A stretch of DNA of 64,000 nt from Pseudorhizobium banfieldiae (GCF_000967425.1 NZ_FO082820.1:682001-746000), one strand, 5' to 3'; shown: positions 35,360-44,754, counted from the stretch's first letter. Numbers and translations: made by a program. The notes: a model not told the origin generated them from the sequence alone.

Positions 35360-36463
35360 CTATGCCGGAACGCGCGCCGCCTCCATGCCGCGTAGTATGC
35401 CGTTCACCATGTCGGCCTGCGTGCCCGTGCCGCGAATGTCGGGCGTGCGGGTCGCCGGGTCGGCAAGTGCTGCGTCGATGCCCGCCTTCATCAGGCGAGA
35501 CATTTCCAGCGCCGCATCGATCTTGTGGTGATGCCCCATCCAGTCGAACAGCATGCGGGTAGATTCGATCATCGCGAAGGGATTGGCGATGCCCTTGCCG
35601 GCGATGTCGGGCGCGGAACCATGCGTCGCTTGCGCCATTGCAATCGAACCCCGCCCGATGCAGAGGCCGGGCGCCATGCCGAGGCCGCCGACGAGACCGG
35701 CCGCCTCATCCGTCAGGATGTCGCCGAACATGTTGGTGGTGACGATGGTGTCGAAGCTCTGTGGGTCGCGCACCAGCCGCATCGCCATCGTGTCGACGAT
35801 TACCTCGTTCACCTCGACATCGGGAAAGTCCTTGGCGACCTCATAGCAACTGTCGACGAACATGCCGCAGCCGAGCTTGTAGACGGTGTTCTTGTGCACC
35901 AGCGTCAACTTCTTTCGCCGCGAGCGAGCAATCTCGAAGGCGGCGCGCGCCACCTTGGAGGACCCTTCGACGGTGATCACACGCACCGAGATCGTCACGT
36001 CATGCGTCGGCCGGAACTCTCCAGAGCCCATGACTACGTTTCGGTCGGGCTGGAAGCCCTCGTTGTTCTCGCGCACGATCACCATGTCGACGTTGTCGTG
36101 CAGGCAGCCAATGCCGGGGAACGAGCGCGTCGGACGGACATTGGCGAACAGGTCGAACCGCTTGCGCAGGATCGGATGCGGGTTGTTCGCCTCCGGCACT
36201 TTCGGATATTCGCGATGTCCGATGGGGCCGAGGATGAAGCCGTCGAGGGCTCCCAGCGTCTCAAGCGTCCCTTCCGGCATGGTGTGGCCATGGGTATCCA
36301 GCGCCCGCCGGCCGATCGGCACATCGACCCATTCGATGGCCATGCCGGAGGCGGCCGCCGCGGCCTTGGCGATGCGAACGGAAGCCGGGACAACTTCGTG
36401 GCCGATGTCGTCGCCTTCGAGGATACCGATCCGCAGGGAGGTCTTCTTCGTCATCTGGTTCAT
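35360..36463 (-). CDS. Beta-decarboxylating dehydrogenase (tartrate/isopropylmalate/isocitrate type)
   Basis: A 367-residue member of the LeuB/Icd/TtuC family. It has ILEGDDIGHEVVPASVRIA at the N-terminus, FANVRPTRSFPG and IVRENNEGFQPDRN for substrate carboxylate binding, TLVHKNTVYKLG with the catalytic Lys, and NMFGDILTDEAAGLVGGLGM with metal-binding Asp residues. It is a paralogue of the gene at 24266-25348. The start overlaps the preceding mmgE stop by 4 bp, tying it to module 1. Its substrate is probably a 2-hydroxy di- or tricarboxylate made by the MmgE/PrpD step; no residue fixes which. Confidence 0.83.
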   Translation of the reverse strand: MNQMTKKTSLRIGILEGDDIGHEVVPASVRIAKAAAAASGMAIEWVDVPIGRRALDTHGHTMPEGTLETLGALDGFILGPIGHREYPKVPEANNPHPILRKRFDLFANVRPTRSFPGIGCLHDNVDMVIVRENNEGFQPDRNVVMGSGEFRPTHDVTISVRVITVEGSSKVARAAFEIARSRRKKLTLVHKNTVYKLGCGMFVDSCYEVAKDFPDVEVNEVIVDTMAMRLVRDPQSFDTIVTTNMFGDILTDEAAGLVGGLGMAPGLCIGRGSIAMAQATHGSAPDIAGKGIANPFAMIESTRMLFDWMGHHHKIDAALEMSRLMKAGIDAALADPATRTPDIRGTGTQADMVNGILRGMEAARVPA

Positions 36464-37860
36464 TCCGCTGCTGCCGTCTTGGAGGTGGATCCGGGAACAC
36501 TGACGCGCGCGACCTCCGCGGCGTCCTTCAGCTCTTCAAGCTTCCAAGCGACATCGAGGAGCGCCTGCGTTACGCCGTCTCCGACGACGAGCGCCGACTG
36601 GACCTTGAACTTGTGGTCGATCTGCGCGTCGGTCAGCGGCACCTCCTTAGATCCGAGCGCCCGTTCGACCCGCTTCGAGACGGTGGAGCCGTCCTCAAGG
36701 GTGACGAGGATATCGACCGAGGCTTCGTGGCAACCCCTGTCGGCCGTCGCTTTCGTCCGGTCGCGAAGGGCAATGATCTCCGGGTCGTTGACCATTTCGT
36801 CCGTAAAGGCCGTCGGAGCGCCATCGCCTCTCAGCAGCGCAACGGCCGCGGCGTGATAGACCGAAAACTTGCTTTCCAGCCCTGTCTTCGGGGTGGTCTT
36901 GCCGGTCAATTCGAGCACCAGCGGATGGACCGTCAGCGCGACCGAACGGATCTGCCGGATCTTCGCCTCCCCGAGCTCCTCGCGCAGTTGGATGCAGCCG
37001 TCAATCGTCGGGTGGATGACAATGCCACAGGCAAATGGCTTGTAGCTGTTCAGCGCCGCTTCCCAGCGACTTCCGAGATCATCCAGGATCTCGGTGTAGT
37101 CCTGCTTGTTGGACATGACGTTGGCGAAGCCGCGTGGCGCCTCGATCGCCCGTTCCGAACTGTCATAATTCGCTTCGGCAAGCAGGGCGGCGAACATGCC
37201 GTTCTGCGCGGCGCGGCCGGGGTGAAAGCTCTTGGTCATGGTGCCGAACATTTCGCGCAGACCGGAGGATTGCGTGGCGGCAAGGCCGAATGCCCACCGC
37301 ATCTGCTGCGCGTTGAGGCCGATAACCTTGCCGACGGCGGCGGCGGCACCGAAGACGCCCGTCGTGCCCGTAATGTGCCAGCCGCGGTCGTAATGGTGCG
37401 GATAGACGGCATTGCCGATGCGGCACTCCACCTCGATGCCGACGATCAGCGCCGTCAGCAGGTCGTAGCCGGAAATCTGGCGCATTTCAGCCAGCGTCAG
37501 CAGGGCGGAGGCGACGGGACCGGCCGGATGGATGATCGTCTTGAGGTGGGTGTCGTCATAGTCGAGCACGTGCGACGTGATGCCGTTGACGAGTGCCGCA
37601 TGTAGCGCATCAAGCTTTTCAGTGCGGCCGAGAACGGTGGAGGTCGGCTTGCCTGAAAAGGGCATGACCGCGGCGAGCGCCCGGTCGACCGTCTCGTGGC
37701 TTGCGCCACCGACGGCGCAGCCGACCCAGTTGACGAAGGTCCTGAGACCTTCGCGGCGAACGTCGGGCGCGATGTCGCTGCCCTTGATGGTGACCACCCA
37801 TTCGGCAAGGATTTCCGTCACGTTGGGAGTGCCGGGGGCGGTTGGCTGGTGCTGACTCAT
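36460..37860 (-). CDS. MmgE/PrpD-family protein, copy 1
   Basis: A 466-residue MmgE/PrpD protein, the family containing 2-methylcitrate dehydratase and cis-aconitate decarboxylase. Active-site candidates are all present: HVLDYDDTHLKTIIHPAG (Asp and His), RGWHITGTTGVFGAA, GTMTKSFHPGRAAQNG with Lys, and FKPFACGIVIHPTIDG with the C-terminal His. The ATG at 37858-37860 has an AAGGAGAT site 5 bp upstream; the longer frame is spurious. It lies 17 bp behind the SDR gene and overlaps the dehydrogenase gene by 4 bp. Whether it dehydrates or decarboxylates cannot be told from sequence alone. Confidence 0.86.
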   Translation of the reverse strand: MSQHQPTAPGTPNVTEILAEWVVTIKGSDIAPDVRREGLRTFVNWVGCAVGGASHETVDRALAAVMPFSGKPTSTVLGRTEKLDALHAALVNGITSHVLDYDDTHLKTIIHPAGPVASALLTLAEMRQISGYDLLTALIVGIEVECRIGNAVYPHHYDRGWHITGTTGVFGAAAAVGKVIGLNAQQMRWAFGLAATQSSGLREMFGTMTKSFHPGRAAQNGMFAALLAEANYDSSERAIEAPRGFANVMSNKQDYTEILDDLGSRWEAALNSYKPFACGIVIHPTIDGCIQLREELGEAKIRQIRSVALTVHPLVLELTGKTTPKTGLESKFSVYHAAAVALLRGDGAPTAFTDEMVNDPEIIALRDRTKATADRGCHEASVDILVTLEDGSTVSKRVERALGSKEVPLTDAQIDHKFKVQSALVVGDGVTQALLDVAWKLEELKDAAEVARVSVPGSTSKTAAAE

Positions 37861-37877
37861 TTTAATCTCCTTGTAAC

Positions 37878-38669
37878 TCACAGAAGACCGCGGGCTATGC
37901 CGCCGTCCACGTTGACCGTCTGTCCGGTGACGTAACTCGCGCGGGGGCTGGCGAGCCACACCACCATCGTCGCCACCTCTTCGGCGCTCGCGAAGCGGTT
38001 GAGCGGGATATCTTTCGAAAAGTCGCCGAGGATGTCGTCGCGGGTTCGGCCCTGCTCGCTAGCCATCTTGTCGGCGCGTCTGGTCCAGAGCGGCGTCAGC
38101 GTGCGACCGGGCGCAACGCAGTTGACGCGGATCCCGCGATCGGCGAGTTCGGCGGCGAGCGTCTTGGTCAATCCGAGCAACCCCGCCTTGTGCACGTTGG
38201 ACACGATCTGGTGCTGGTAAGGCATCTTTGATGCCGCGGCGCCGAGGGTTACGATCGCCGGGCAGTCCCCCTTTTCCAAGGCTGGCAGCAGGGCGCGAAT
38301 GGCGCGCACCGTCGATAGGATGTTGAACGTATAGTTGTTGAGCCAGTCCTCGTCGGTCAGGTCCTCGAAGGAGGAGCGGATGCTGCCGCCGACGGCGGTC
38401 ACCAGCAGGTCCAGACCATCCCAGCGTTCCAGTGCCGCCGCAGCCAGCGTGTGGCCGGCGTTGGGCTGCGTCACATCGCATACAAGCGTGGCCGGGCGCT
38501 CGGCACCCGTTGCTGCGATGCCGTCTGCCGCTTCCGCAAGATTGTCTGCGCTGCGCGAGGCGATCAGGACGTCGGCGCCCTCGGCGCCCATAAGGGCGGC
38601 CGTCGCTTTTCCGATGCCGTAGCTGCCGCCGACGATGAGTGCGCGGCGCCCCTCATACCCGAGATCCAA
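37878..38669 (-). CDS. SDR-family protein lacking the Ser-Tyr catalytic residues, copy 1
   Basis: A 263-residue Rossmann-fold protein of the short-chain dehydrogenase/reductase family. The cofactor motif VGGSYGIGKATA (13-24) is intact and the C-terminus IRVNCVAPGRTLTPLW...YVTGQTVNVDGG is classical. At the active site the Lys is kept (Lys161 in SNVHKAG), but the Tyr position four residues earlier is Ser157 and the catalytic Ser position is Ala144. It should therefore bind NAD(P) but may not be an ordinary oxidoreductase. The second SDR of this window shows the same double loss. It overlaps the abrB-like gene by 17 bp. Confidence 0.85.
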   Translation of the reverse strand: MDLGYEGRRALIVGGSYGIGKATAALMGAEGADVLIASRSADNLAEAADGIAATGAERPATLVCDVTQPNAGHTLAAAALERWDGLDLLVTAVGGSIRSSFEDLTDEDWLNNYTFNILSTVRAIRALLPALEKGDCPAIVTLGAAASKMPYQHQIVSNVHKAGLLGLTKTLAAELADRGIRVNCVAPGRTLTPLWTRRADKMASEQGRTRDDILGDFSKDIPLNRFASAEEVATMVVWLASPRASYVTGQTVNVDGGIARGLL

Positions 38670-39777
38670 TGGAGCCTCCCCTCAGTCGAAGATAGAATTT
38701 GAAGACGATCAGCACCGTCGACGAGACGACGGCGATCCGCAGGACGTGAAAGGCCGTCACCACCTCCGCTTCCAGGTGCATCACCTGGGCCGTGACCACC
38801 ATCTCCGTGACCGCAGCTGGCGCTAACGACAGGAAGCTCGTCGGGTAAGGAAGGCCGGTTGCCAGCGTCAAGACCACGGCACCGAGTGCGGCACAACCAA
38901 TCATGAAGAGCGAGATGACAAGAGCCGAGAAGGTTACACGTGGCAGGGCGGCCAGAAGGTCGCGCTTGAACTGGCAGCCGAGCCAGGTACCGAGCATGAT
39001 CTGCGCAATACCGATCAGTGGCGACGGGATCTTGACGGAATAGAGCCCGAGAACGCCGATGATGATGCCCATGAAGATCGGTCCGACGAGCCATGGATTG
39101 GGCAGTGGCGTCGGCTTCAGCAGCCGCGCCATCAGGTATCCGAGCGCCAGAGACACGAGGACGAGGAGCCAGTCTGATTCAACGACAGTCGCGTCAGGCG
39201 CGTTGCCCGGCTGGCCGAAGAGCACAACCAGAAAAGGTACGATCGCCACCACTCCGGAAACGCGCATGGCGTGTACCACCGCCACCGATCCTGGCGCGCC
39301 ACCATAGTCTTTCGCTACGGTTGCCATGTCGGCGACGCCGCCGGCGGCGGTCGCGAAGAAGGCAGTAACGTCGTCTACCTTCGCCAGCGGCTTGAATATA
39401 AATGCCGCCACCAGGGTAAAGACGATGACGTAGAGCGTGCCGAGCGCCATGGCCGGCAACAATCCGGTCATGGCGGCAAGCACTGCCGGCGTGAAACGCA
39501 TGCCGACGGCGACCCCGATTGCAACCTGGCCAAGCTCGCGGCCCATCGGGAAGAGAACCGACCGGAAGCCGAAGATCGACAGCGCCGCCATGACGAAGAA
39601 CGGCCCGAGCATGAAAGGCAGCGGCATGTTGACCGCTTTCGCCGCAAAGCCGGACACCGCCGCGATGGCATATGTGAGAGCGAGCGTCAGCCACCAGTGC
39701 GGCTGGCGAAAGCGCCGTGCAGCATCCGATGGTTTACCCAATTTCGCGGGCGGTGCTGATCGTGGCTTGTCATCCAT
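38653..39777 (-). CDS. AbrB-family (ammonia monooxygenase-like) membrane protein, copy 1
   Basis: A 374-residue polytopic membrane protein with about ten membrane segments in two repeats of about 150 residues, each containing a PLPFMLGPFF / NPWLVGPIFMG type motif and a LGQVAIGVAVGMRF / QIMLGTWLGCQFKRD motif. It belongs to the family annotated AbrB or putative ammonia monooxygenase, which consists of membrane transport-like proteins of unknown substrate, not the AbrB DNA-binding regulator. It is coupled to the SDR gene by a 17-bp overlap. A second copy at 53852-54907 lies in the parallel position of module 2. Confidence 0.82.
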   Translation of the reverse strand: MDDKPRSAPPAKLGKPSDAARRFRQPHWWLTLALTYAIAAVSGFAAKAVNMPLPFMLGPFFVMAALSIFGFRSVLFPMGRELGQVAIGVAVGMRFTPAVLAAMTGLLPAMALGTLYVIVFTLVAAFIFKPLAKVDDVTAFFATAAGGVADMATVAKDYGGAPGSVAVVHAMRVSGVVAIVPFLVVLFGQPGNAPDATVVESDWLLVLVSLALGYLMARLLKPTPLPNPWLVGPIFMGIIIGVLGLYSVKIPSPLIGIAQIMLGTWLGCQFKRDLLAALPRVTFSALVISLFMIGCAALGAVVLTLATGLPYPTSFLSLAPAAVTEMVVTAQVMHLEAEVVTAFHVLRIAVVSSTVLIVFKFYLRLRGGSIGSRV

Positions 39778-39800
39778 CGCGGTACTCTCGACGCGTGGTC

Positions 39801-41225
39801 TCAGTTGCTGACCAGCGCCATCAGCTTGCTGATGTCCGGGAGTTGCTCAAACTGAGCCACCATACCGACGACGTCGCGGGCCTTGCCCATGTCCCACCGC
39901 GCGAATTCTGCGCATTCCATGAACTTCCCCGCAACCTCGTCATAGCTCATCGGATTGGCCGGGCTGCCCTTGCCGAAATCCGCCATGCCCGAAATCGTCC
40001 GGCCGTCCTTCAGCCGGATGTCGATATAGGTGGTCATCAGGTGATATCCGGCAGCCTCGGCGCGATCGTCGACAACGAAGTCCACCTTCGAGATCATTGC
40101 CTTGACGTCGTCGCGCAGTACCACCTCGTCGGTGAACTCGTTCAGGCCGGCGCGGCCCTCCAGCAGCAGGATCGCCATGCAGAACTCCATGGAGAACTTT
40201 GCCTGCAGCTCGTTTTGCGGCCGGTGATGGATAAGCGCGTTCGGCATGTTGTGGTTCGTTCCCACGCGCACATGCTCGACGTCCGCAGCCTTGATGTTGT
40301 TGTCGCGGATGAGGCGCAGCATCTCCGTCATGCCAGGATGGGTGAGCGAACCCGACGGATGCGGCTTGATCGAAACGCCGGGGCTGTCGAAGGTCCAGGG
40401 GTTGCCGAGCTTGCCGCTGATGGCGTTCTCGTCATAGCCGCCGCCTGCAGCCGAGAAGAAGCCTCGCGGAGCTTCCAGGATCGTCGGCGCCGCCGTCCAA
40501 CCATACGAGGCAAACTGTGCAGCGACCACGCCGCTTTCCGAGGAACGGCCGGCATGGAAGGGCTTGGTCATGGTGCCGAAGTTTTCGCGCAGGCCGGCAG
40601 ACTGGCTGCCGGCAATGGAAAGCGCGCGCAGCAACTGCTCGACGTTGAGGCCCATCAGACGCCCGGCCGCAGCGGCCGACGCATACGTGCCGCAGGTTGC
40701 AGTCGCGTGGAAGCCGGTCTGGTAGTGCCGCGGATTGATCGCCTCGGCGATCTTGCATTCTACCTCGACGCCGATGTGATAGGCCAGCATGACGTCGGCG
40801 CCGCTCGCGCCGAGTGTCTCTCCCATGGCCAGCGCTGAGGGCAGGGCGGGTGCCGTCGGGTGAGTCAGGAGGCCGTAGACGCGGTCCTTTGCAACGGCGA
40901 GCTGCGTGTCGTCATAATCGTCGGCATGGATGCCGACACCGTTAGCGAAGGCGGCGAAACGCGGCGCGACCTTGCGATTGGTGCCGATTACGCTTGCCGT
41001 GCCATTGGCAGCACCGATGTCGTCCAGGTGACGACGAACATATTCACCTGAGGTCGCGACCGATCCGGACAGGGCGAGGCCAAGACCATCAAGGATCGAT
41101 TTCTTGCCGTTTTCCACGACGACCGCCGGCAGATCGGTGCTTTTTGCAGCATGAACGAAGCTGGCGACCTCAAGGGTCAATCCGTTCGCGTCGGATGCGG
41201 TGACGGTTCTTGTCGCGATGGTCAT
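39801..41225 (-). CDS. MmgE/PrpD-family protein, copy 2
   Basis: A 474-residue MmgE/PrpD protein, first gene of the minus-strand arm of module 1. Conserved segments: GIHADDYDDTQLAV...YGLLTHPTAPAL, TGFHATATCGTYASA, NFGTMTKPFHAGRSSESG with Lys, and SIKPHPSGSLTHPGM with the C-terminal His. It shares the DDTQLA..R.YGLL.HPT pattern with copy 4 (57286-58755), marking these two as close paralogues distinct from copies 1 and 3. The ATG at 41225 has GGGAG upstream. It is divergent from tctC2 across a region holding two operator candidates. Confidence 0.87.
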   Translation of the reverse strand: MTIATRTVTASDANGLTLEVASFVHAAKSTDLPAVVVENGKKSILDGLGLALSGSVATSGEYVRRHLDDIGAANGTASVIGTNRKVAPRFAAFANGVGIHADDYDDTQLAVAKDRVYGLLTHPTAPALPSALAMGETLGASGADVMLAYHIGVEVECKIAEAINPRHYQTGFHATATCGTYASAAAAGRLMGLNVEQLLRALSIAGSQSAGLRENFGTMTKPFHAGRSSESGVVAAQFASYGWTAAPTILEAPRGFFSAAGGGYDENAISGKLGNPWTFDSPGVSIKPHPSGSLTHPGMTEMLRLIRDNNIKAADVEHVRVGTNHNMPNALIHHRPQNELQAKFSMEFCMAILLLEGRAGLNEFTDEVVLRDDVKAMISKVDFVVDDRAEAAGYHLMTTYIDIRLKDGRTISGMADFGKGSPANPMSYDEVAGKFMECAEFARWDMGKARDVVGMVAQFEQLPDISKLMALVSN

Positions 41226-41599
41226 TTCAATTTCTCCCAGTTTTCACTTCAAGGATGAAGGGTCTCACCCATGAGAAGCGCATGGACGCAGCGGTCTTGG
41301 CGCTCCCTCGCCAGTGCCGCCAACAAACGCCAACGTCTGTTGATTGTCAACAACTTTGGGTGAGATTGCGGGTTTCTACCAAGAGTTCTAGTTCTGAGCA
41401 GCAGGATTGAGAGAGTCGTCCAGCGAGATCGCGTGGTGCCAAGCTGGGAAGCCAGGGGTGAAAGGCGGCGGTGGGATTAATTGTTGACAGTCCACGAATT
41501 CATTTCTAGCCTTGCCACGTGCCTTGGGAGAGGCAGCCGTCCCTAAGAAATGGGGTGGCAAAGGGAGAGTGAGCCGAAAAAGGCCATGGAGGAAACAAC
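41226..41599. promoter_or_regulatory. Divergent promoter region of module 1 with two GntR-type sites
   Basis: A 374-bp region between mmgE copy 2 (minus) and tctC2 (plus). It contains ATTGTCAACAAC at 41343-41354 (also GTTGA-TTG-TCAAC dyad) and ATTGTTGACAGT at 41480-41491, the latter overlapping a TTGACA -35 element at 41484-41489 with a weak TAGCCT -10 17 bp later (41507-41512). The two sites match the ATTGTNNACAAT family and could control each direction separately. The rest shows no gene. Confidence 0.6.
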
Positions 41600-42601
41600 A
41601 TGACATCCACATTTTCGCGTCGAACCATTCTTAAGGCGAGTGCGGGAGGCGCCGCCTTTGCTGCGCTTGCATCGCCTTCGATCCTGCGCGCCCAAGGCGC
41701 CTATCCGGATCGTCCGATCAACGTTGTCGTTCCCTTTGACACCGGGGGCTATAACGACCGGCTTGCACGGGCATTTGCTCCGTTCCTTCAGCAGCAGCTT
41801 GGCCAGCCTTTGACCATCATCAATCGTGGCGGTGCGGGTGCACTGCTCGGCCATACATTCTTCCAGCAGCAGCCGGACGACGGCTACACCATCCTGTGCA
41901 CCTCTGCGGCGCCCTATCTGCCGCTCAACATCTTGACGCAGGATGCTTCCTTCAAGTTGGAAGACTTCTACATGGTCAACCTGCCATCCCAGGACTACAC
42001 GCTGATGGCGACCAGCGCGGGTTCCGACATAAAGTCGGTGGAAGACGTTATCTCGCGGCTCAAGGCTGACCCAGGGAGCCTTTCGGTGGGCCTCCAGCCG
42101 GCATCAGCCGACCTTGTCAATTTCAACATCTTGTGCTCGGCGAATGAGATTGATGCCAATGCCGTCCGTGTCGTCACCTATGATGGTGGTGGGCCTGCGC
42201 GCAACGCTGTCGCCGGTGGTGTCGTTGATGTCGGTTTCGTCGGTGGGGAAGGCTTCCTGCCGCTGGCCGAGCAGATACGCCCGTTGTTGACCTTCGACAC
42301 CCGCAAGCGCGACAATTGGGACGGCGCGATCGTGACCGACGTTCTCGGCGCCGATGCCGACTTCGTGGTCGGCTCCCAGCGAGGTTGGGGCCTGCACGGT
42401 TCGATGCAGACGTCCAATCCCGAGATCTTCAAGACGCTCGTGAGCGCCATCGAGACGGCCTCGAAGGATCCGGCGGCAATCGAGGCGTTGAAAAACCAGC
42501 AGCTTGCCACCGAATGGTACGGCCCAGAGGAATCGAACAAGATGCTCGCCCGCACCGCCAAGGTGATGGAACAGTATCTCGATCTTCTGAAGGGCAACTA
42601 A
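41600..42601 (+). CDS. TctC-type periplasmic binding protein with Tat signal (TTT system 2)
   Basis: A 333-residue TctC/Bug-family binding protein. The N-terminus MTSTFSRRTILKASAGGAAF carries a twin-arginine motif (SRRTILK), then a hydrophobic core and ASPSILRAQG, so it should leave folded via Tat, unlike the other two TctC proteins here, which have Sec signals. The mature start YPDRPINVVVPFDTGGYNDR matches the family carboxylate-binding beginning. A GGAGG site lies 6-7 bp before the ATG. It is followed by tctB2 and tctA2. Confidence 0.88.
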   Translation: MTSTFSRRTILKASAGGAAFAALASPSILRAQGAYPDRPINVVVPFDTGGYNDRLARAFAPFLQQQLGQPLTIINRGGAGALLGHTFFQQQPDDGYTILCTSAAPYLPLNILTQDASFKLEDFYMVNLPSQDYTLMATSAGSDIKSVEDVISRLKADPGSLSVGLQPASADLVNFNILCSANEIDANAVRVVTYDGGGPARNAVAGGVVDVGFVGGEGFLPLAEQIRPLLTFDTRKRDNWDGAIVTDVLGADADFVVGSQRGWGLHGSMQTSNPEIFKTLVSAIETASKDPAAIEALKNQQLATEWYGPEESNKMLARTAKVMEQYLDLLKGN

Positions 42602-42616
42602 CCGCCGGGCGACGTT

Positions 42617-42650
42617 TGCGGGAGTGTCCGTGAATGCGGGCACTCCTGCA
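42617..42650 (+). terminator. Hairpin between tctC2 and tctB2
   Basis: TGCGGGAGTGTCCG (42617-42630) pairs with CGGGCACTCCTGCA (42637-42650), 14-bp arms with wobble pairs and a 6-nt loop, 15 bp after the tctC2 stop. It lacks a T-run. It matches the position of stems after tctC1 and tctC3 and probably lowers or protects relative mRNA levels. Confidence 0.6.
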
Positions 42651-42668
42651 ACGACGGAGATTTTATCC

Positions 42669-43136
42669 ATGAGCACCAAATCAGGGCGGAAGGTAGTGTG
42701 GGGTCACCTCATCCTCCTGACGGTCATAGTTGGGGTCGTCGTTGCCTATCTTCTGGATGCGCGCGGCGTGTCCTTGCGCACAAACAACCTCCTGCTCGTA
42801 CAGCCGGCCGCAATCCTCGCAATTGTGCTTGCGGCCTTCGTAATTCCGGGCATCTTCCCGCGCGCCGATACGTCGGAGGAGGCTGAAGCGAACGGAGAAA
42901 CATGGGTTGACCTGGTCCGGGTCTTCATCCTGATCGCGGCGCTGGCAGGGCTCGCCTTTTCGCTGGAAGTCGTCGGCTTCGACATCGCCACCTTTGCCTT
43001 CATGGTCGTGGCGCTGGCGGTCTGCGGCGAAAAACGATGGTGGGTCAATCTCCTGTTCAGTGCGCTCTTCACCGTGTTCCTGATCTACGGATACGGAACC
43101 ATTACGCCTTTCCCTTTCCCTCTGACAATCCTTTGA
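42669..43136 (+). CDS. TctB-type small membrane subunit (TTT system 2)
   Basis: A 155-residue TctB protein with four membrane segments: two in the N-terminal part (HLILLTVIVGVVVAYLLDA; ILAIVLAAFVIPGI) and two or more after a hydrophilic loop, ending YGYGTITPFPFPLTIL in family style. The ATG at 42669 follows a CGGAGA site; an upstream GTG in frame lies within the hairpin and is not favoured. It partners the large subunit encoded 10 bp downstream. Confidence 0.85.
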   Translation: MSTKSGRKVVWGHLILLTVIVGVVVAYLLDARGVSLRTNNLLLVQPAAILAIVLAAFVIPGIFPRADTSEEAEANGETWVDLVRVFILIAALAGLAFSLEVVGFDIATFAFMVVALAVCGEKRWWVNLLFSALFTVFLIYGYGTITPFPFPLTIL

Positions 43137-43146
43137 GCGAGGCGCC

Positions 43147-44670
43147 GTGATCGAACTGACGTCTGTTTCGGGAGCCTTCACGCTACTGTCGTCCGACATG
43201 AACGCCTGGCTCTATCTGCTGCCCGGTCTGGCGATCGGCCTGATCTTCGGGGCAATGCCGGGCATATCGATCACGATGGCCATGGCATTTGCCCTGCCGG
43301 CGACTCTCTACATGGACTTCCTGCCGGCCATCGTCTTCCTGACCGCAATATACACCGGCGCCGGTTTCGGCGGATCGGTTCCGGCGGTCCTGATGGGAAT
43401 CCCCGGTACATCCTCGGCCGTGGCGACCACCTTCGACGGCTACCCGATGGCGCGCAAGGGGCAACATAGCGAGGCGCTGGGCGTTGCACTTGCCTCTTCC
43501 GTTATCGGCTGCCTTGCAAGCTACGTGATACTCTTCGTGCTGATCGTCCCGATTTCCGGAGTGGTTCTGAAGCTCGGACCGCTTGAAATGTTCGCAGTGG
43601 CTGTCTGGGGCATGCTGCTGCTCGGTTCGTTGGCAGGAACGCACATGAGCCGCGGCCTTCTGGCCGGCACCTTCGGCGTGTTGCTCGGGACCGTCGGCAT
43701 GAACACGGCCGGTTTCGTCCGGGGAACGATGGGGGTCCCGTGGCTTCTCGACGGCGTGCCCCAAATCCCCGCCATGATGGGCTTGCTGGCAGCCAGCCAA
43801 CTGATCGGGCTCATCAATACGACCTACTTGATCGAGGACGAAGCCTCCCGGAAGATCAGTTTTGCAAAGATCCTCGGGGGCATCCGGCAAACCTTCCGCT
43901 ACCCGACCATTATCTTCCGTGGATCGTTGATCGGCGTCATCGTGGGGGCGATTCCGGGCGTCGGGTCGTCGATCTCCAACCTCTTGTCCTATTCGGAAAC
44001 GAGACGAAACGCCTCCGACGGCGAGACATTCGGGCAGGGCAACCCGAAGGGCGTGATCGCGGCCGAGGCCGCGAACTCGTCCTCCGAGGGTGGCGCGATG
44101 GCGACAATGCTCGCGCTTGGAATCCCGGGCGGGGGTGCGACGGCAATCCTCCTTGCGGCGTTCGCCATGCACAACATCGTCGGTGGACCGAGCTTTATCG
44201 CCAACAACAAGGACATCGTCTACGCCGTCATCTTCTCCAACTTCGCGCAGGCGATCCTGCTCTTCGTCGTCGGACTGGGCTTCGTCTATGTGGCCGGCTA
44301 TGTCGTCAGGGTCCCGCTGCGCTTCCTGATCCCCAGCGTTCTCGTCGTCTCGACCTTTGGTGCCTATGCCATCGAAGGGAGTTCGGCAGGGCCGATCACG
44401 CTCTGGGTCTTCTCAGTGCTTGGTTGGGCGATGGTACGCTATGGCTATCCCGTGGCTGCGACAGTCGTTGGCTTGCTGCTTGGCAGCCTGCTGGAAGGCA
44501 ATCTGCTGCGGACGAACCAGATCAGCGGCGGCGACTTCATCGGTTATGGCCTCGAGCGGCCCTGGGCCCTGCTGATATTTGCGCTGATGCTGGGATCCAT
44601 CCTGCTGCAAGCGATCTCCAAGCGCCGCCGCGCAAAAGATGCGGCCTTGTCCGCGGCGCAGTCGGGCTAA
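43147..44670 (+). CDS. TctA-type large membrane subunit (TTT system 2)
   Basis: A 507-residue polytopic TctA protein with about 11-12 membrane segments. Duplicated family motifs are FGAMPGISITMAMAFALP (about 36-53) and VGAIPGVGSSISNLLSY (about 267-283), with MGIPGTSSAVATTFDGYP and LGIPGGGATAILLAAF. The GTG start at 43147 follows GCGAGG by about 5 bp. With TctC2 and TctB2 it forms a secondary carboxylate importer. A strong bidirectional terminator follows. Confidence 0.9.
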   Translation: MIELTSVSGAFTLLSSDMNAWLYLLPGLAIGLIFGAMPGISITMAMAFALPATLYMDFLPAIVFLTAIYTGAGFGGSVPAVLMGIPGTSSAVATTFDGYPMARKGQHSEALGVALASSVIGCLASYVILFVLIVPISGVVLKLGPLEMFAVAVWGMLLLGSLAGTHMSRGLLAGTFGVLLGTVGMNTAGFVRGTMGVPWLLDGVPQIPAMMGLLAASQLIGLINTTYLIEDEASRKISFAKILGGIRQTFRYPTIIFRGSLIGVIVGAIPGVGSSISNLLSYSETRRNASDGETFGQGNPKGVIAAEAANSSSEGGAMATMLALGIPGGGATAILLAAFAMHNIVGGPSFIANNKDIVYAVIFSNFAQAILLFVVGLGFVYVAGYVVRVPLRFLIPSVLVVSTFGAYAIEGSSAGPITLWVFSVLGWAMVRYGYPVAATVVGLLLGSLLEGNLLRTNQISGGDFIGYGLERPWALLIFALMLGSILLQAISKRRRAKDAALSAAQSG

Positions 44671-44700
44671 TCCTATCGAGGAAGGCGCGAACGAAGAAAA

Positions 44701-44750
44701 CGGCCGGCGCAGCTACCGGGGGAGAGGTCGCTGCGCCGGCCGGTTTGTTT
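44701..44750. terminator. Bidirectional intrinsic terminator
   Basis: Perfect 13-bp stem: CGGCCGGCGCAGC (44701-44713) and GCTGCGCCGGCCG (44730-44742). It is followed on the plus strand by GTTTGTTT and flanked on the left by AAAA, which becomes a T-tract on the minus strand. It separates tctA2 (plus) from the convergent rhodanese gene (minus) and should stop both. Confidence 0.88.
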
Positions 44751-44754
44751 AAGA

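Noticed and set aside
38653-39777. Reading the AbrB-named protein as a DNA-binding transition-state regulator
   Set aside because: It is a ten-segment membrane protein with an internal duplication; the AbrB name in this family is a historical mislabel.
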